Assembly (NCBI RefSeq): GCF_024763615.1
Contig: NC_077223.1
Coordinates: 11,098,001 to 11,162,000, forward strand
Reading direction: 5' to 3'
Length of the DNA: 64,000 nt
Source: Phlebotomus papatasi
Lineage: Eukaryota > Arthropoda > Insecta > Diptera > Psychodidae
Of this stretch, positions 25,001-36,806 are shown piece after piece (the stretch's first letter is position 1; each line of letters opens with the position of its first letter). The position numbers and the translations under genes are program-made. The notes below the pieces were generated by a model. The model was not told the origin of the DNA. It did not search any database and saw only the letters and a list, made by a program, of their open reading frames with translations.

Positions 25001-26274
25001 GTAAAGTCTGTTTCGAGTGGAGAGAAACGAACAGCTGAGGGAACATTGGAACCTCAGCGTATTGGGATGAGCGGAAAATCACCGCTGGAGGAAGAGACGG
25101 AACGCATTGAAGAGCTCAAAAGGAGCCTCTTGAGCCTCCTTCCACCGGTGGAGGGAAGTGTAGATGATGCGACTCAAGATACGACTGAGGCTGTCCCAGA
25201 GTTTACGCTCGAGAAGCCACAAGTGCCTGCCACCACCAAGATGCAGTGTCCCACGTTCGAGATCGAGCCCCCATCCCGGCGTGCATCCTTTGATCCACCT
25301 CGGTCACCCTATCTGGAAAATCTCCGGAGTCCAGGTGCTCGAGGTGATGATGCAAGTGGTGTACGCAGGGACTCGGGGGCGGATAGTTTCGAAATTGTGG
25401 ACACTGATCGCAATCGTGAATCGAGCTTTGAAGACCGCTATTCATCCATTGACACGAGTTTCGACATATCCAGGTAATTGTACATAATGAGGTAACACTG
25501 CCGTCCAATACCTTTGATCCCATTCTTGTCCGCAGGTACCACTCGACGAGTTACGAAGATCAAACATCAAGCTTCGAAATGATGGAAGCCACTCCCGGTG
25601 ATAAGAGATCACCCTATGATCTCCGTAAATCGTCGATTGAGCTCGTGGATGTTGAAACCTTCCAGCAACGCTCAGGTGGCAGCAGCGATGGTCGCAAATC
25701 CTCTTTGGAAACACATTTTGACTATACTCTGCCCCATGGTATGGCCAAACACTTCCACTCCCGCAAACATTACCATCAGCAACGAGCAGCTATGCCTCGA
25801 CCACGTAGCCCACTCTCGCAGCAAACGTCATCCAATTACAGTTCTCGTGACTCCTATGATTCAGCTTCAGAGCCTCTGGCTCAGAAGCGTCTTTCTGGCT
25901 CTCGAAGCCCCTTTGCAGATCCTACGCGTCAGCACTTTCCACTTCCGGCTCGATCACCTTGTACCGGCGTCGACGGGGAACCTTTCCTGTGCATGGATCA
26001 CCGTTGTGCCGCCATCTTTGAACCACGTCCACCACGAACTTCCTCTCCCTACCTTACCACCTCCAGCGGCAGCGAATTCGAGCCACCGTCGCCGCGACGT
26101 GCCTCCTCAGTGTCACCCAAGCACACCTTTACTTTCCGCATTGTGCTCAAGAAAGTCGAAAGCAGTCCTGATGATTTGTGTCCAACACGTGAACCACGAA
26201 GGAGTCGCGTTGACAGACACAAGAGACGTGATAGCCGTCGCAAGAGACTCATGGACACGGGAAAGAGTTTCTAG
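16058..26274 (+). CDS. gprs: BTB-BACK serine-rich protein (serine-enriched protein, gprs-like), 8 coding exons
   Basis: Coding exons read from the frame and GT-AG sites: 16058-16249, 16321-16479, 22608-23057, 23126-23266, 23345-24108, 24177-24811, 24897-25473, 25536-26274. All phases join correctly. The N-terminus carries a BTB/POZ domain (LCDVTFLVGE, AVLASRSRVFQKLLY, then EFEPDVFRQLIEYIHTGGV) and a BACK domain (NAADYYGLEELRKAC through the fourth exon). From about residue 315 on, the protein is low-complexity, Ser/Arg/Pro-rich, with many RSP tripeptides, ending in a basic tail. This architecture is that of the insect serine-enriched protein; BTB-BACK proteins commonly dimerise and may recruit Cul3, but the cellular role here is not visible. 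The ATG lies 2 nt after a splice acceptor (16055), so a non-coding exon precedes it. Odd: an in-frame TAG at 23525-23527 (codon 375 of about 1218) with the frame open and similar in composition on both sides. The 6.1-kb second intron is full of MITEs. Confidence 0.85.
17282..17568. mobile_element. MITE ending TACAGTAGAGTCTCGCTATA
   Basis: 287 bp with ~25-bp inverted ends TACAGTAGAGTCTCGCTATA. Located in gprs intron 2. The ends resemble the TACAGTAGACTCTC family but the interior is different. Confidence 0.75.
18235..18490. repeat. Retroelement-like fragment with two stem-loop motifs
   Basis: Minus strand 18286-18258 carries CTGATGAAGAGGACAACAAT with CCTCGAAACG. Plus strand 18410-18438 carries CTGAAGAAGGTCCACATCCG with GACCGAAAGC. 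Such CTGAWGA-hairpin-GAAA blocks resemble those in Penelope-like elements and their relatives. No protein is visible. Confidence 0.4.
21043..21280. mobile_element. 238-bp palindromic MITE ending GCTATTCCAATGAA
   Basis: Arms GCTATTCCAATGAA...TTCATTGGAATAGC, with inner arms CTCAAGTGCTTCTGCATTAT / complement. A half-related stretch precedes it at 20880-21036. Confidence 0.65.
21315..22282. mobile_element. ~0.97-kb element ending TACACGGTAAAAA with internal tandem repeats
   Basis: Inverted ends TACACGGTAAAAA. Internally, a unit around AGCTCGTCCACGGACACCAT with GGAACAAATTTGT words recurs at about 21355, 21452, 21540 (partial) and, diverged, 21906. Located in gprs intron 2. Confidence 0.65.
23345..24108 (+). 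CDS. gprs: gprs exon 5 containing an in-frame TAG
   Basis: The exon is bounded by acceptor AAACAG (ends 23344) and donor GAAG/GTAATT (24108/24109), and its phase fits both neighbours. The frame begins ADPASVDPGKLSPNSSRV, reaches TAG at 23525-23527, then continues HRSNGPSSHHHKNSSPKIRK without another stop to the donor. The base after the stop is C. No intron of plausible size can remove the TAG while keeping the flanking serine-rich sequence: the nearest GT and AG around it are less than 20 nt apart. The simplest readings are translational readthrough, a nonsense allele or sequencing error from CAG/AAG, or use of a downstream acceptor that drops the first 60 codons. Confidence 0.8.
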
Positions 26275-26728
26275 GAGCTAAGGAACAATCACCCCGGAAC
26301 CCTTCCACCCGTCATCCAATGCCTTATTCGAGGAAGGATTTTCTGGTGAGTTGAATACATTCGAAAAATTCCCAAAATTGGCAAATTTCACGAGACTTAA
26401 AACGAAAATTCGAAATTCAAGCGAAAATTCGTTTTCGAAAAACATTCAGAAACAATATTGGCATATTTTCAAGCTTTTCCAAAAATTCTAAATACCAAAC
26501 CTAATAGCAATTTAAAGTGAGTCCTAAAAATGTTAAATTCTTTAAAAAGTATTTTTTATATCCTGTGCCAAAAACACAATCCAAAAAACATTTGCTTGTT
26601 TTTAATTTCAGCATGTCAAATGAAATTAGAAATGTGCGAAAGTGAAATACGTGAATCAGGGAAAGTTTACAAATTGTAACATAAACATTTGCTTGCGTTC
26701 AAGTTTAATAATTAAAAAGTAGAGACGA

Positions 26729-26734
26729 AATAAA
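26729..26734 (+). terminator. Candidate poly(A) signal of gprs
   Basis: AATAAA 455 nt after the gprs stop codon at 26274, in GACGAAATAAAACAA; a second lies near 26771. A strong donor-like site, TTTTCTG/GTGAGT, at 26345/26346 leaves open a 3' UTR intron or an alternative last exon. Confidence 0.3.
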
Positions 26735-26783
26735 ACAAAAAATTGAAAAATGGCGAATTAATTAATTTTTAAATAAAACTTAC

Positions 26784-26846
26784 CAGTTAGTTCTTTCTGA
26801 TCCAAATCACCCAATTCCTTTCTGATTCCGCCAATCTGCCTTCCAC
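26784..26846 (-). other. Orphan exon candidate, 63 nt, minus strand
   Basis: On the minus strand: acceptor ATTATTTTTCAG, 63 nt, donor ACTG/GTAAGT. One frame is open (GRQIGGIRKELGDLDQKELT), phase 1 at both ends, and the segment is clearly less AT-rich than its flanks. I cannot find partner exons or name a gene. Confidence 0.35.
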
Positions 26847-27499
26847 CTGAAAAATAATGAAACACAGAAGTATAACAATTTGCCAGATGTGGGTGATTGT
26901 GCTAAAAAAAAGTTGATAAGAATTTGTGTGGATAATTTTAAAAGATAATCAATAAAATGTTGTTACTGTTGGCAACTTAAACTAATCTCATTGATATAAT
27001 TGATAAAGAAATGATAGGACAAAAGAATAAATAAAACGTACACTGTGACAATCCTCAATGTTACTTATATTTAGAAACAAAGATATTATTGAAATTATAG
27101 AAAAATAATGAATATTGTTTTTCCCCTTATTCCCTATATTAAGTAATTATATATTCAAGTCTGGCAACATTTGGCAATGATTTCGCAAGAATAATTAAAT
27201 ATCTATAATTAGTGTTCATTACTTAATTGTTAATTCCTGTGATTACATGATAAAGTTTTTATCCATGGACACATAATACCACAGTAGCTTAATCGTTTGC
27301 ATTTATTAAACCGTTTCAGTGTTCGAACTCAAAGAGAGAGCGGTACTTTTCTCAACTTTGAACTAACCTACAGCTTAAACGGTAAAAGATATTAACATCA
27401 CGTTTTCGCTGACCCCCAATAAAAAACATTAGGGAAAAGTAACTCCCCTTTCGAACAGTCATGCCTTCGAATAATGTGATTTTTTTTTACTTGCACATA

Positions 27500-27941
27500 G
27501 GGTAAGTGTGCCAAATTTCGGCATCTTTGCATGCAAGCGCCAAAGTCTCAAGTTTGAAATGTAATATTTTTAATAAAAATTGATTTTTTATTCCTTCTTC
27601 TTAAGGAGTGTTGCTTGGAACCTTGTAAACCGTTTATCGTCTTTATGTACTCTAAAATCATTCTTAATACATTTTAAAATGAATAAAAATGTAGACATAG
27701 CTTTGGTGTCCTATTTCGGCCACCTTCATTCTCATAGTTCCTTGTCCTTAGGGAATTCTTTCAACGTCTTTTTCACGTCATCTCGTTTGTCAAAGCTACA
27801 TTTTTTGTTATTCTTTTGCATTGTATAATCTCTAGAGTATGTAAAAACTAAAAATTCATGGAAATTCGAGGAACAAAAAAGATGGCCGAAATTGCAAGCT
27901 GGCCGGAATTGCAAGCTGGCCGGAATTTGACACACTTACCC
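27500..27941. mobile_element. TA-flanked MITE ending GGGTAAGTGTGCC, copy 2
   Basis: Same family as 15159-15585, same orientation, flanked by TA. A 16-bp word (GCAAGCTGGCCGGAAT) is duplicated in tandem near the right end. Confidence 0.8.
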
Positions 27942-28794
27942 TAATTATCAATAATAATTGATAATAAGCTAACTAATATTTAACAGAAATGTAAAATGTT
28001 AGGAAAAGTAAAAAAAATCACATTATTCCAAGGCATGAACATTCGAAGGGAGAGTACTTTCTCCTAAGCACTAAAAAGCCATACGAAAATATACTTCACG
28101 GAGAGCTCTATCTTGTGAGTTCGAACATTCCGCAAAGCGTGGACACTTTGTAATCTCTTTTTTTTTATTCGAAAAGCAAAATCATTCCAATAAAGAAAAT
28201 ATGGATTGCATTTTCTATAAAATAGTCTGTTGTATTTTTTACGGTTAATCTTTCATTAAAACCGTAAATGCGTCACATTTCTATAAATTTTTGATCAAAA
28301 TAAAAACAGAAATTACCGTATGAAGATTTAAACTTAAAATAATTACTGAAAAAACTTTGAATTTTTTTTTATAAAGTTTGTTACAGTCAAATTAAATATA
28401 GTTTTGGTAATCTAAAAACTTCTGGTTTTATTTATTCAACGTATAAGGCAAGAATACCATTTTCCCTGTAATTTTTTGGGAGAATCAATTTACTTTTCTG
28501 TTACTTAAAAATAGATTACCTTCCAACATATACGAGATCGTTAAAATTCGTGCCAAATCGGAAAATATTATCATTCGTACACTGGCAACCCTACATTATC
28601 AAATTGATCAAATCTAGTATTGCCAGAGGAACCAACATTATGGTGATTCCTCTGGTGTTGCTAGTGCCGAAGTGATTGTATATTTACTGCGCGGAGTTTC
28701 TATCAGTCCATATCTGCTTTACTATCATTAATTCTTTTATCCTTATATTGATTTTACTATGATGAGTTATTTAAAGAAAATATTTTGTAGGACT

Positions 28795-29544
28795 ATAATG
28801 CCCAGTACACAATAAATTTTGTTTTGTAAACATGTTTTTTGACTTTTCAGTGTTATGTCCAGCGCACAATAACTTTTGTTTGTAAACATGTTTTTAAAAT
28901 TTCCTATAAGAATGAGCGAGATGACTAGATCTAGATCTCACTCACATGTTTACAAAATAAAAGTTATTGTGCGTTGGGCATTACTGAATGAAATCTAAAT
29001 TAAGAATCTCGCTCACTCTCGTATGCAATTTTGAAAACATGTTTACAAACAAAAGTTATAGTACGCTGAACATAATGCTCAACGTACAATAACTTTTGTT
29101 TGTAAATATGTTTTCATAATTCCCTATGGGAGTGAGCGAGATGACTATCTAGGTTTCATTCACTCTCATTGAAATGTCAAAGACATATTTACAAAACAAA
29201 AGTTATTGTGTTTTAGGCATATTTGAGTTGCTATTGCTAGTTTTTCAACTCAATCGATCAATAACCGTAATGTAATGATGTTTTTAATTTTTCTATAAGA
29301 GTGAACGAAACTTAGATCTAGTCATCTCGCTCAATCTCATAGGAAATTTAGAAAACATGTTTATAAATGAAAGTTATTGTGCGTAAAGCATTATGCCCAA
29401 CGCACAATAATTTTTCTTTGTAAATATGTTTTCAAAATTTCCTATGTGAGAGAACGAGATGACTAGATCTCTGTTTCATTCGCTCTCATTGAAATTTCAA
29501 AAACAAGTTAAATTAACAAAAGTTATTGTGCGTTGGGCATTATA
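28795..29544. repeat. Cluster of ~150-bp palindromic MITEs
   Basis: Several full and partial copies of a palindromic unit with ends ATAATGCCCAACGCACAATA and inner arms CTTTTGTTTGTAAACATGTTTT, with a centre like GAGCGAGATGACTAGATCT. Roughly: partial 28795-28855, 28856-28983, partial 29003-29073, 29071-29220, partial 29272-29393, 29391-29544. A lone copy is at 60085. Confidence 0.75.
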
Positions 29545-32500
29545 CCTACAAAATTATTTTAAATTTTAAACCATTGAAAAATAAACAAACTGTCGATTTT
29601 GGTTGAAAATTAATAAAAAAGAAATATGGTCAAATGCATGGTTTTATGACACCAATTGTGTTGTTAAATTCTAGACTACTTTAAAGAAAATATAATCCAT
29701 TTTTTTTATCTTCTATGTATCAACTCAACTTCAGTTGAGTTAATTCAACAACATAATTCTGTTAAAAATCATTGAAGCTCAATCTGGAGGTTAATAAGAG
29801 ACTAGATATTTTTTTGTGTCTCTCCTCCAATTTTCACTCCCATCTCTACTAAAAACAAGTAAAAAAAATTGTAAAAAGAGTAAAACTTTATGAAACTATA
29901 CACACAAAATGCCTCGTGATAAGATGGAAAAGTTAAAAAAAAAAATACAGTGAATATGTAAAGTATGCGAACACGTAAATTTGAGATATATCACAAGGAC
30001 AGGAATTTTATATGTGCAACTTTAATATTTACCATGATTGATAATAATAATAATTCTAAAAAAAAGAACAAAATAAAAATAATTGAGATGAATGTGTGTT
30101 GATATGTTATACAACCATGACATTAAAAGTTGAAAGGAAACAATTAAAAACGTAAAAACTAATAAATTTAGCCTGATTATCCCATTTGCCACATAAGATC
30201 TTTTAGAGTGTGAGGTTATGTTGGACATAACCTTGAAAAAAAAACCTCGACGAATTCCTAGAAATAAATTAATAACTTATTTGACTATTTCAAGGACAAA
30301 ACACTATATATAACCTTAAATTTTGCCAAGAGATTACTTGTTTTTAAATAATCAAACTTCTGATAAAAGTTCTATGTATATATCAATTGAAAACTCTAGA
30401 ATCAAAGTATGTTTTGGTAATTTTTAAATGAAGACCAAACATAACCACACATTTTAAAATGGCTTAATGAACAAATAAAAGAAGAAGGCTAATTAATTAC
30501 ACTTTTGAATGTGTGATTGTGCTCTTTAACTGTTAAATTTAGCTTAAAAAGTAAACACACATATAAATACTGAATGTGAAGAGATACAGTGGCTTGCAAT
30601 ATCGTCGAATCACTTTAAATATATTATTTAAATTCTTTCAAAACCATTATTGTTGCAAGATAAAAAAAAAAATGCAAGACCACCGGGTGAACATTTAAGA
30701 GAAAAAGAAGTAACTTGACTAAGAGAATAAATGAGAACATCTCCTTCATGCCTTACATGATATATATCTTACATTATTGATCGTATTAAATTTATTATTG
30801 AATATATCTAGAAGTTATTGAAAGTTATACATTTTTACTGTAATGTCCAGAGTGATTGTGCTTAAAAAGATGCAGACAGTCATTCTCTTAGTAAAATGAA
30901 GAAGAACCTATTTAAAAAACAGACTCAATATATTCACTGTTGTTATTAAGGGGAAATCAAAAAGAAATATATTTGGACACTTTGAAAGCAAAGAAATCTT
31001 CAAAAAAAAAAACTGATTAAAATTAAAGAGAGATGTATTTATTGATGAAAAAGTGAATATATATTTTATTAGCCAGCTGGATTTGGGGCCGTTAATATAA
31101 CTTAGATAAAAGAAGAAAAAGTAAAAGAAAACCATGTTAATATTGATAATAACTCAAAAAATTAAATCTATGTCATAAGATGTTTTAACTAAGAAAAGAA
31201 ATTAAAATATTGATCAGCTATTCATAAATATACCGAGTTTAATCGTGAAATAAAATAATGTTTGCTTGTGGGGCAATTAATATCGTGGAATGTGACGAAG
31301 TTAAAAAAAAAAAGTTATTGCCACTGAGAGTCATTTTTTAATGTCCTCTGTTTATAACTAGTGGATGGTGTAAAAAAAAAAACAATTTCCCGCTCTGACA
31401 AAGGCTGTTTGTAGTTAATGAATTTATTTCATACCTTTGAAAGTTTCACACTCGAAAGAATTTGCCAAAAATGCCAAATTTATAAATGTTTGTTGAAAAT
31501 ATATTGCAACCCTATAATCATGGTATTTCATGTTCTCATAAGACAATTTAAAGAGAAAAAAAAGAGGAAAAGGACATACGCAATGAAAAATAAATTGTTT
31601 GCAAGAAAATTACTTAAGAGTGAAACTACATAATATTATCAACCATAAACTGAAGGTTTCGTATAAGTTCATGTTCAGGTGAAAAATATATTATTATATG
31701 TATACAGAAATGTGAAATGTTTTATTTTTTCAACTATTGATTATAAAGATCCCTTTTCATATTTTTTCACCTTCTCATATTGATTATTATTCAGAATAAT
31801 GTTTATTCAGTTGAAGCCTTTCATCTTTTATGACATGTCAGGTAAGTGTAGGCATGGTAGGCATTATAATTGGAGAGCAATGTGAATTAACAATTTTTTT
31901 TAAAATGGGGAATGGACCAATTTATGAACAAAAAACTAATTTGCCCACCTTTAGGCGGGCCCCAAACTGTCCGCGAGGAGCTATCCCTAAACACGTCTAC
32001 ACTGCACGACGGTCCGCCAAAAAGAGAAACATTTCTCCTTTCATTACTCGCATGCCTATTCGTTACAAATATTCCTATAAGATACTCGATTGAAAGTCGT
32101 CTTTACTACCTTCAGAGGTTCTGGTAACATGGTTGTAATATGAGAAGAGACTCACCTAGAATTTATTGGTTGCCAAACTTCCGAAGGTTGCTGTTTTCCG
32201 GTCCGAAGGTTCCTGTTCTTTGCTGTACACATAATTGGATTCAACATTTCACTGCTTTTTTTTATAATTCACTTTGTATTAAAGTACTTGCTTCACTATA
32301 TTTACTTTACTTGATTTTAACGTTAGTTAAACTTACTTAATGGTGCAATTCCAGACTAATTCTTGAGTAAATTAAATATTTAGTGGTAAAATACAATGTT
32401 TTGAAATTTTTCTTCATCGTGGCCTTTAGGTTAGGATGGTTATTGAACTAGCATTTTCTTTTCTATAATCATCATGCAAAATTCTCAAAGCACGGCACAT

Positions 32501-32762
32501 TGGACCACATTTCTGAAAAAAAAATGCTTACAGGACTTTCAAAAAACAGTCCATATGATCCTAATACGTAAAAATAGGACAGTAATAAGAGGCTTCAATA
32601 GCTTTTTAGGCATCTGGAAAAAGCAATAAAGCATTTTATTGATTCTATTAAGAACATCTTTTTTAACTTTGCATTTTTTTATGAACATGCATTCTTGAAT
32701 TAACAAATTTATTCGAAATTTAAGTCAAAGGATTTATGTTTTTAGAAATATTTTCTTATTAA

Positions 32763-33292
32763 CCCATTCAGTCAATGTACCAGAAATACTTGAGATAGAA
32801 TGTTCATATTTTGGGATAAGTTTCTTACAGATTAATAGATGAATTTTCTAAAAAGATTTTTTTTTAATCTATTATGAGGGTGCGGGGAGCCGCTGTCAAA
32901 TACACGCCTTAACGGTCACTGAATTTAAATTCTTTACAGTTATTCATTACAAACTCTATTGATTTAGATAGAGTAACTATCCAAGAACATAAATTGACAA
33001 TCAGAATTCAAATCAGAAAAGAGGATAAAGGCTAATTTTAACAAATTCGACGGAATGTCGAATTTTCCGTCCGCCATTTTGAGCAAAAATTTTGCATGAC
33101 CTTCCGCGAAGCAAGAAAACAATAACAAAATGTATTTTCATATCTGTCGGACTATTTTTCCCAAGTAATTGAAGAATTAAAGTTATTAAAAAATCCATTC
33201 CCGACAGCAATTCGGATAAAAATTGCACAGGAATAAATCATCTAAAATCACTCAATTTGCGTATGATGTATAATACCATGGTAAGGAATGGG
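32763..33292. mobile_element. piggyBac-type MITE, copy 2
   Basis: 530 bp, same family and orientation as 5880-6408, with TTAA at 32759-32762 and 33293-33296. Shared core includes CAGTCAATGTACCAGAAATA near the left end and CAATTTGCGTATGATGTATA near the right end. Confidence 0.87.
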
Positions 33293-33750
33293 TTAAGTAA
33301 TTTTACGGAATTATATTCCGCTTCTTATGAAACTTTTATATTTTCATTCGATAATTCACCTTGTTGAAAACATATAAGATCATTTCAAAACCTTGGTTCT
33401 GTTTTATAAGGAAACTAATTTTCTAGTTGGGTAGGTTATGTTCATTATAACCTTAAAAATAACCCTCCTAAGTGAAAATAAATTTTTATATGTATGTATA
33501 TGTAAAAAAAATTAAATTCCACGTGCATTTTGAACATTTTTTCAACCGCCAAACCATCTATAATGAATATTTTATGTCCATTTTATCAAATTTAAACGCT
33601 GAACCAAATAAATTTGAACTTGAAATGCTTGAAATGGTTAGCTATCATACAGTTGATTCTCACTCAGGGGCGTAGGAACGAAATTTGCTAACGGGGGGGC
33701 AAAATTTTTTTTTTAGTTTTCAAATTTTTCAAAATATTACTTATTTTTAA

Positions 33751-33869
33751 TGGCCTCTACACACTAGAGGACTAGAGATATTTATGTCCATATTAAAGAG
33801 TTTTTCCTACACAAGCGTAGGGAATTTGCTCCAATATGAACATAAATTTCCCTAGTGTGTAGAGGCCAT
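33751..33869. mobile_element. 119-bp MITE ending TGGCCTCTACACACTAG
   Basis: Inverted ends TGGCCTCTACACACTAG and CTAGTGTGTAGAGGCCA, with an inner ATATGGACATAAAT-like pair. Possibly a short relative of the AAGGTGTCTACACATT family. Confidence 0.65.
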
Positions 33870-35984
33870 AAGGGGGGGTGTCAATTAGAAGATAAAAGTG
33901 GTCTATATTCTTTTATTGTTTAAATCGATAGATAAACTATCTTAGAATATAACATAAACATAAATATTTCAGCAGAAGCTTATTCGAAAAGTAACAGAAC
34001 CGAAAGCAAATGAGCGCCGATCAGAATAGCATGCGCTCGAGTGGACATTCAAAAATTTGAGGCGTTTCTCCACTTCTCATTTTTAAATTTTTGTCGAATT
34101 TGCGGGAAAGATTAAGAAAAAACTTATAGGCCAAATGAAATGAATAAAGGCTTATTCTCTTCAGCATTAAATTCTCTTCTAGTTGCTCTAAAAGAATTGA
34201 TGAAAACTTATTTTCCATTTTTTTAGAGCCTGTGAAAGACAAAATTTTGTCCCAAAAACGCATATTTTTCAAAAACCTTAAAAAAAAGTTCTGATTTAAC
34301 AATTTTCTTAGGGTTTTCTTAGTTTAACTATGAAATACACTAATGGAAATTGATTTTTTTCTCAGATAAAAATTACGAACTACAGATTTTTCTGAAATAA
34401 GGGAGTAGTGCGACGAGGCGCTCAAGAAAAATTCAAGAATCTTGAACGTTTCCTTCTCCTTCAAAGAAAGAATCCGATGAACAGCTAAGTTTTGGCCTTC
34501 TTATTGACACTCCCCCCTTAATTCACGATGCGTTAGAGAAAAGTCTAAATTAGGAGACCAAAAATTAACAGTTTTCTTTTTCTGGTTTTACGCGATTTTC
34601 CATACGAGAAGGACACGATCAAGTCTCTATTTTTTTCGAAAAATATATTACAAAATGGCTGTCTAAAGAACTTCACAAGAGCGTTTTGTCGCAGCGCTCC
34701 CTAATTAACGATGAAATGTGTATCTGACAATTCTTATATGAAGAAAAATTAAAATAATTTTCGATTTTCATAAGTTTTTTTCATATTTAAACCAAGAAAA
34801 ACTAGAAAAAATCTTGAAATCACGTGTTTCGAAATTTTTGATGTTTGGTCAAGTGCATGCAAATTTACTCGACAGTCTTTGGCTTTCGTCTCTGTATTTT
34901 CGAAAATACAATCATTTTTATTAAACATAAATTTTTTAAAAATCATTTTTAATAAAAACAACGAAACCAAGAGGCTTCATAATTGTTTGAGGGTTGATCC
35001 TGGTTTCAAATTGCAAAAATGTGTTTTTCTTGATTTTTTATTGTACTACTCAAAGCTAAAATCTATTGATGAATATTGTATAGAGTTTTGATTTACATTT
35101 AAAAAATATATATCAAATTTTTTTTAAGAGTAAATAAAACAGATGCAGAAATTATGATATTTGTTTGTTACGATGATGAAGAAAAATACTTGACAGATCG
35201 AGTTGTTCCGAAAAAATTAAATATTATCAAAATTTTTATTGGATATGAACTAAAATATTAAATAAAAATTACCATTATTTGTGTAACCTTTTAATTAATT
35301 TAAAAAAAATCATTTTCATTCAAAAATTTTGTCGTGAAATAGAAAAACAATACGCTTTTTTACTTTACCGTTTAATAAATATTTCTTTGAATGCTTTTTA
35401 AAGAAAATCGATCAGCCAAGAAAATGTTTCTTAAGGTATCTACACTGGCAGTAATTTATGTCAAAAATTGTTTTATTTTAAGAAATTGACGATATTTCCT
35501 CCAGAGAGAAATGTACAAAAAATCTGTTAAAAGAACAGCTTTCGACGAAAATTGCTCCTTATAAACTCTAAACATTTCTTTCCTTAAAAAATGCGTTTTT
35601 GAAGGAAAGTACCTGTAGTGCTGTAGATAGAAATGTAAAAATTCTGTCAAAATGCGATTTTTGACGAAAATTGCTCCCAATAAAATGTGTAGAAACCTTT
35701 ACATTTAAAAGAAGTCTTTAACCACAGAGGCAAATTTGAAAAGGTTTTGTTTTGGATTTATTTCACAAAGGCGCTCTCGAATTCATAAACTTAAAATTTT
35801 TATTGGTATATTGCTTTGAAACTTGAAAAATAGTATATTTTTAAAGATCAATACATGAATACCAAAAAACTAGTACGTTTTTCTTAATTTGTCACAAAAA
35901 TGTGACAATATTTTACCGAGTTTTGATTTTGGAGAAGAACAATGGACAATTTTGGAAATTTTTGAAACAGAGATTGGCCTTCCC

Positions 35985-36213
35985 TTCACTCAATCGGCTC
36001 TTTTTCAATCGGGCGACAAATTTTGTTGACAATTTTCACGCTTAATTATGAAGCTAATTTACTCAAATTCGCTGTAGTTCTTCCTATTTTATCGTGATCC
36101 TTTATAATTGAGCGCTTTTTGTGGAATTTACAAAGGCTTTGACGCTCAAATCTATCGATAAACTGGATGACATTTTGCCCCATATCCCCGATTGAGAGAG
36201 AGTCTTCTGTATC
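35985..36213. mobile_element. MITE ending TACAGTAGACTCTC (copy 2, worn ends)
   Basis: Matches 59828-60065 over most of its length (for example ACAATTTTCACGCTTAATTA and GAGCGCTTTTTGTGGAATTT). The left terminal repeat is lost and the right reads AGAGAGTCTTCTGTA. It is upstream of RN-tre. Confidence 0.7.
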
Positions 36214-36481
36214 TGTGAATCTTATTCTTCCTGAATAACTTTTGCCATTCTGATTACTCAGGCAATTAAAAAAATCCCTCGATTTAATAAATTAAATATT
36301 AAATTATCTTGATATTTAAATTATTTTTAAAAAAAAATCATTGAGTCAATACTTCTGCTAACTACTGTAAAAATAAGTGGCAGTTGCTCCAGTATTTTAA
36401 TTTTGAATTCCATTTCTTTCATCTTCTCAATGAACTCAGCGCCAGAGTGTTTTGAGCGGCCGGAATCGCAAAGTTAGAGTG

Positions 36482-36486
36482 TCAGT
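36482..36486 (+). promoter_or_regulatory. Initiator-like TCAGT upstream of RN-tre
   Basis: TCAGT, the arthropod initiator consensus, in GAGTGTCAGTCAGC, about 320 nt upstream of the RN-tre ATG. The local DNA (GAGCGGCCGGAATCG) is GC-richer than its surroundings. No convincing TATA box is present. Inference only. Confidence 0.3.
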
Positions 36487-36806
36487 CAGCTGTTTTCCCC
36501 AAAATGTTTTTTATCGCTTTTTAGCCTCCCAAAACGCCCTTTTCTGCCCTTTTAGTGCTCTAAATGCCTCCCAATCCAGCAATAAATAACATTCCAGTAA
36601 TTTTCATCAGTTCATCAGTTAAACACATCAATTTGGATGGAGTTGTAGCCAAGAGGAGAAAAGTGAAAGAAAGATAGGTTAGGGAAAAGATTTGTGGGTG
36701 TTTTTCTCAGTGAAAATTTAGTTTGGAGAGCCAAAAGGAAGGGATCCCAGGTAATAGTAGAATGCATCGAGGTAGATAATTGTTGGAGGAGCTGTGGTAA
36801 AAAAAA

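Larger units (their letters stand above)
26346..36440. other. ~10-kb gene-poor interval between gprs and RN-tre
   Basis: AT-rich DNA with the TA-flanked MITE at 27500, the palindrome cluster at 28795-29544, the piggyBac-type MITE at 32763, short MITEs at 33751 and 35985, and a less AT-rich patch at about 31950-32230. Its short open frames have no similarity or composition suggesting coding. Apart from the 26784 exon candidate I see no gene. Confidence 0.6.

Noticed and set aside
32156..32222. Possible minus-strand exon with donor CTAG/GTGAGT
   Set aside because: Weak acceptor, and the frame needed to join the candidate exon at 26784 contains a stop.
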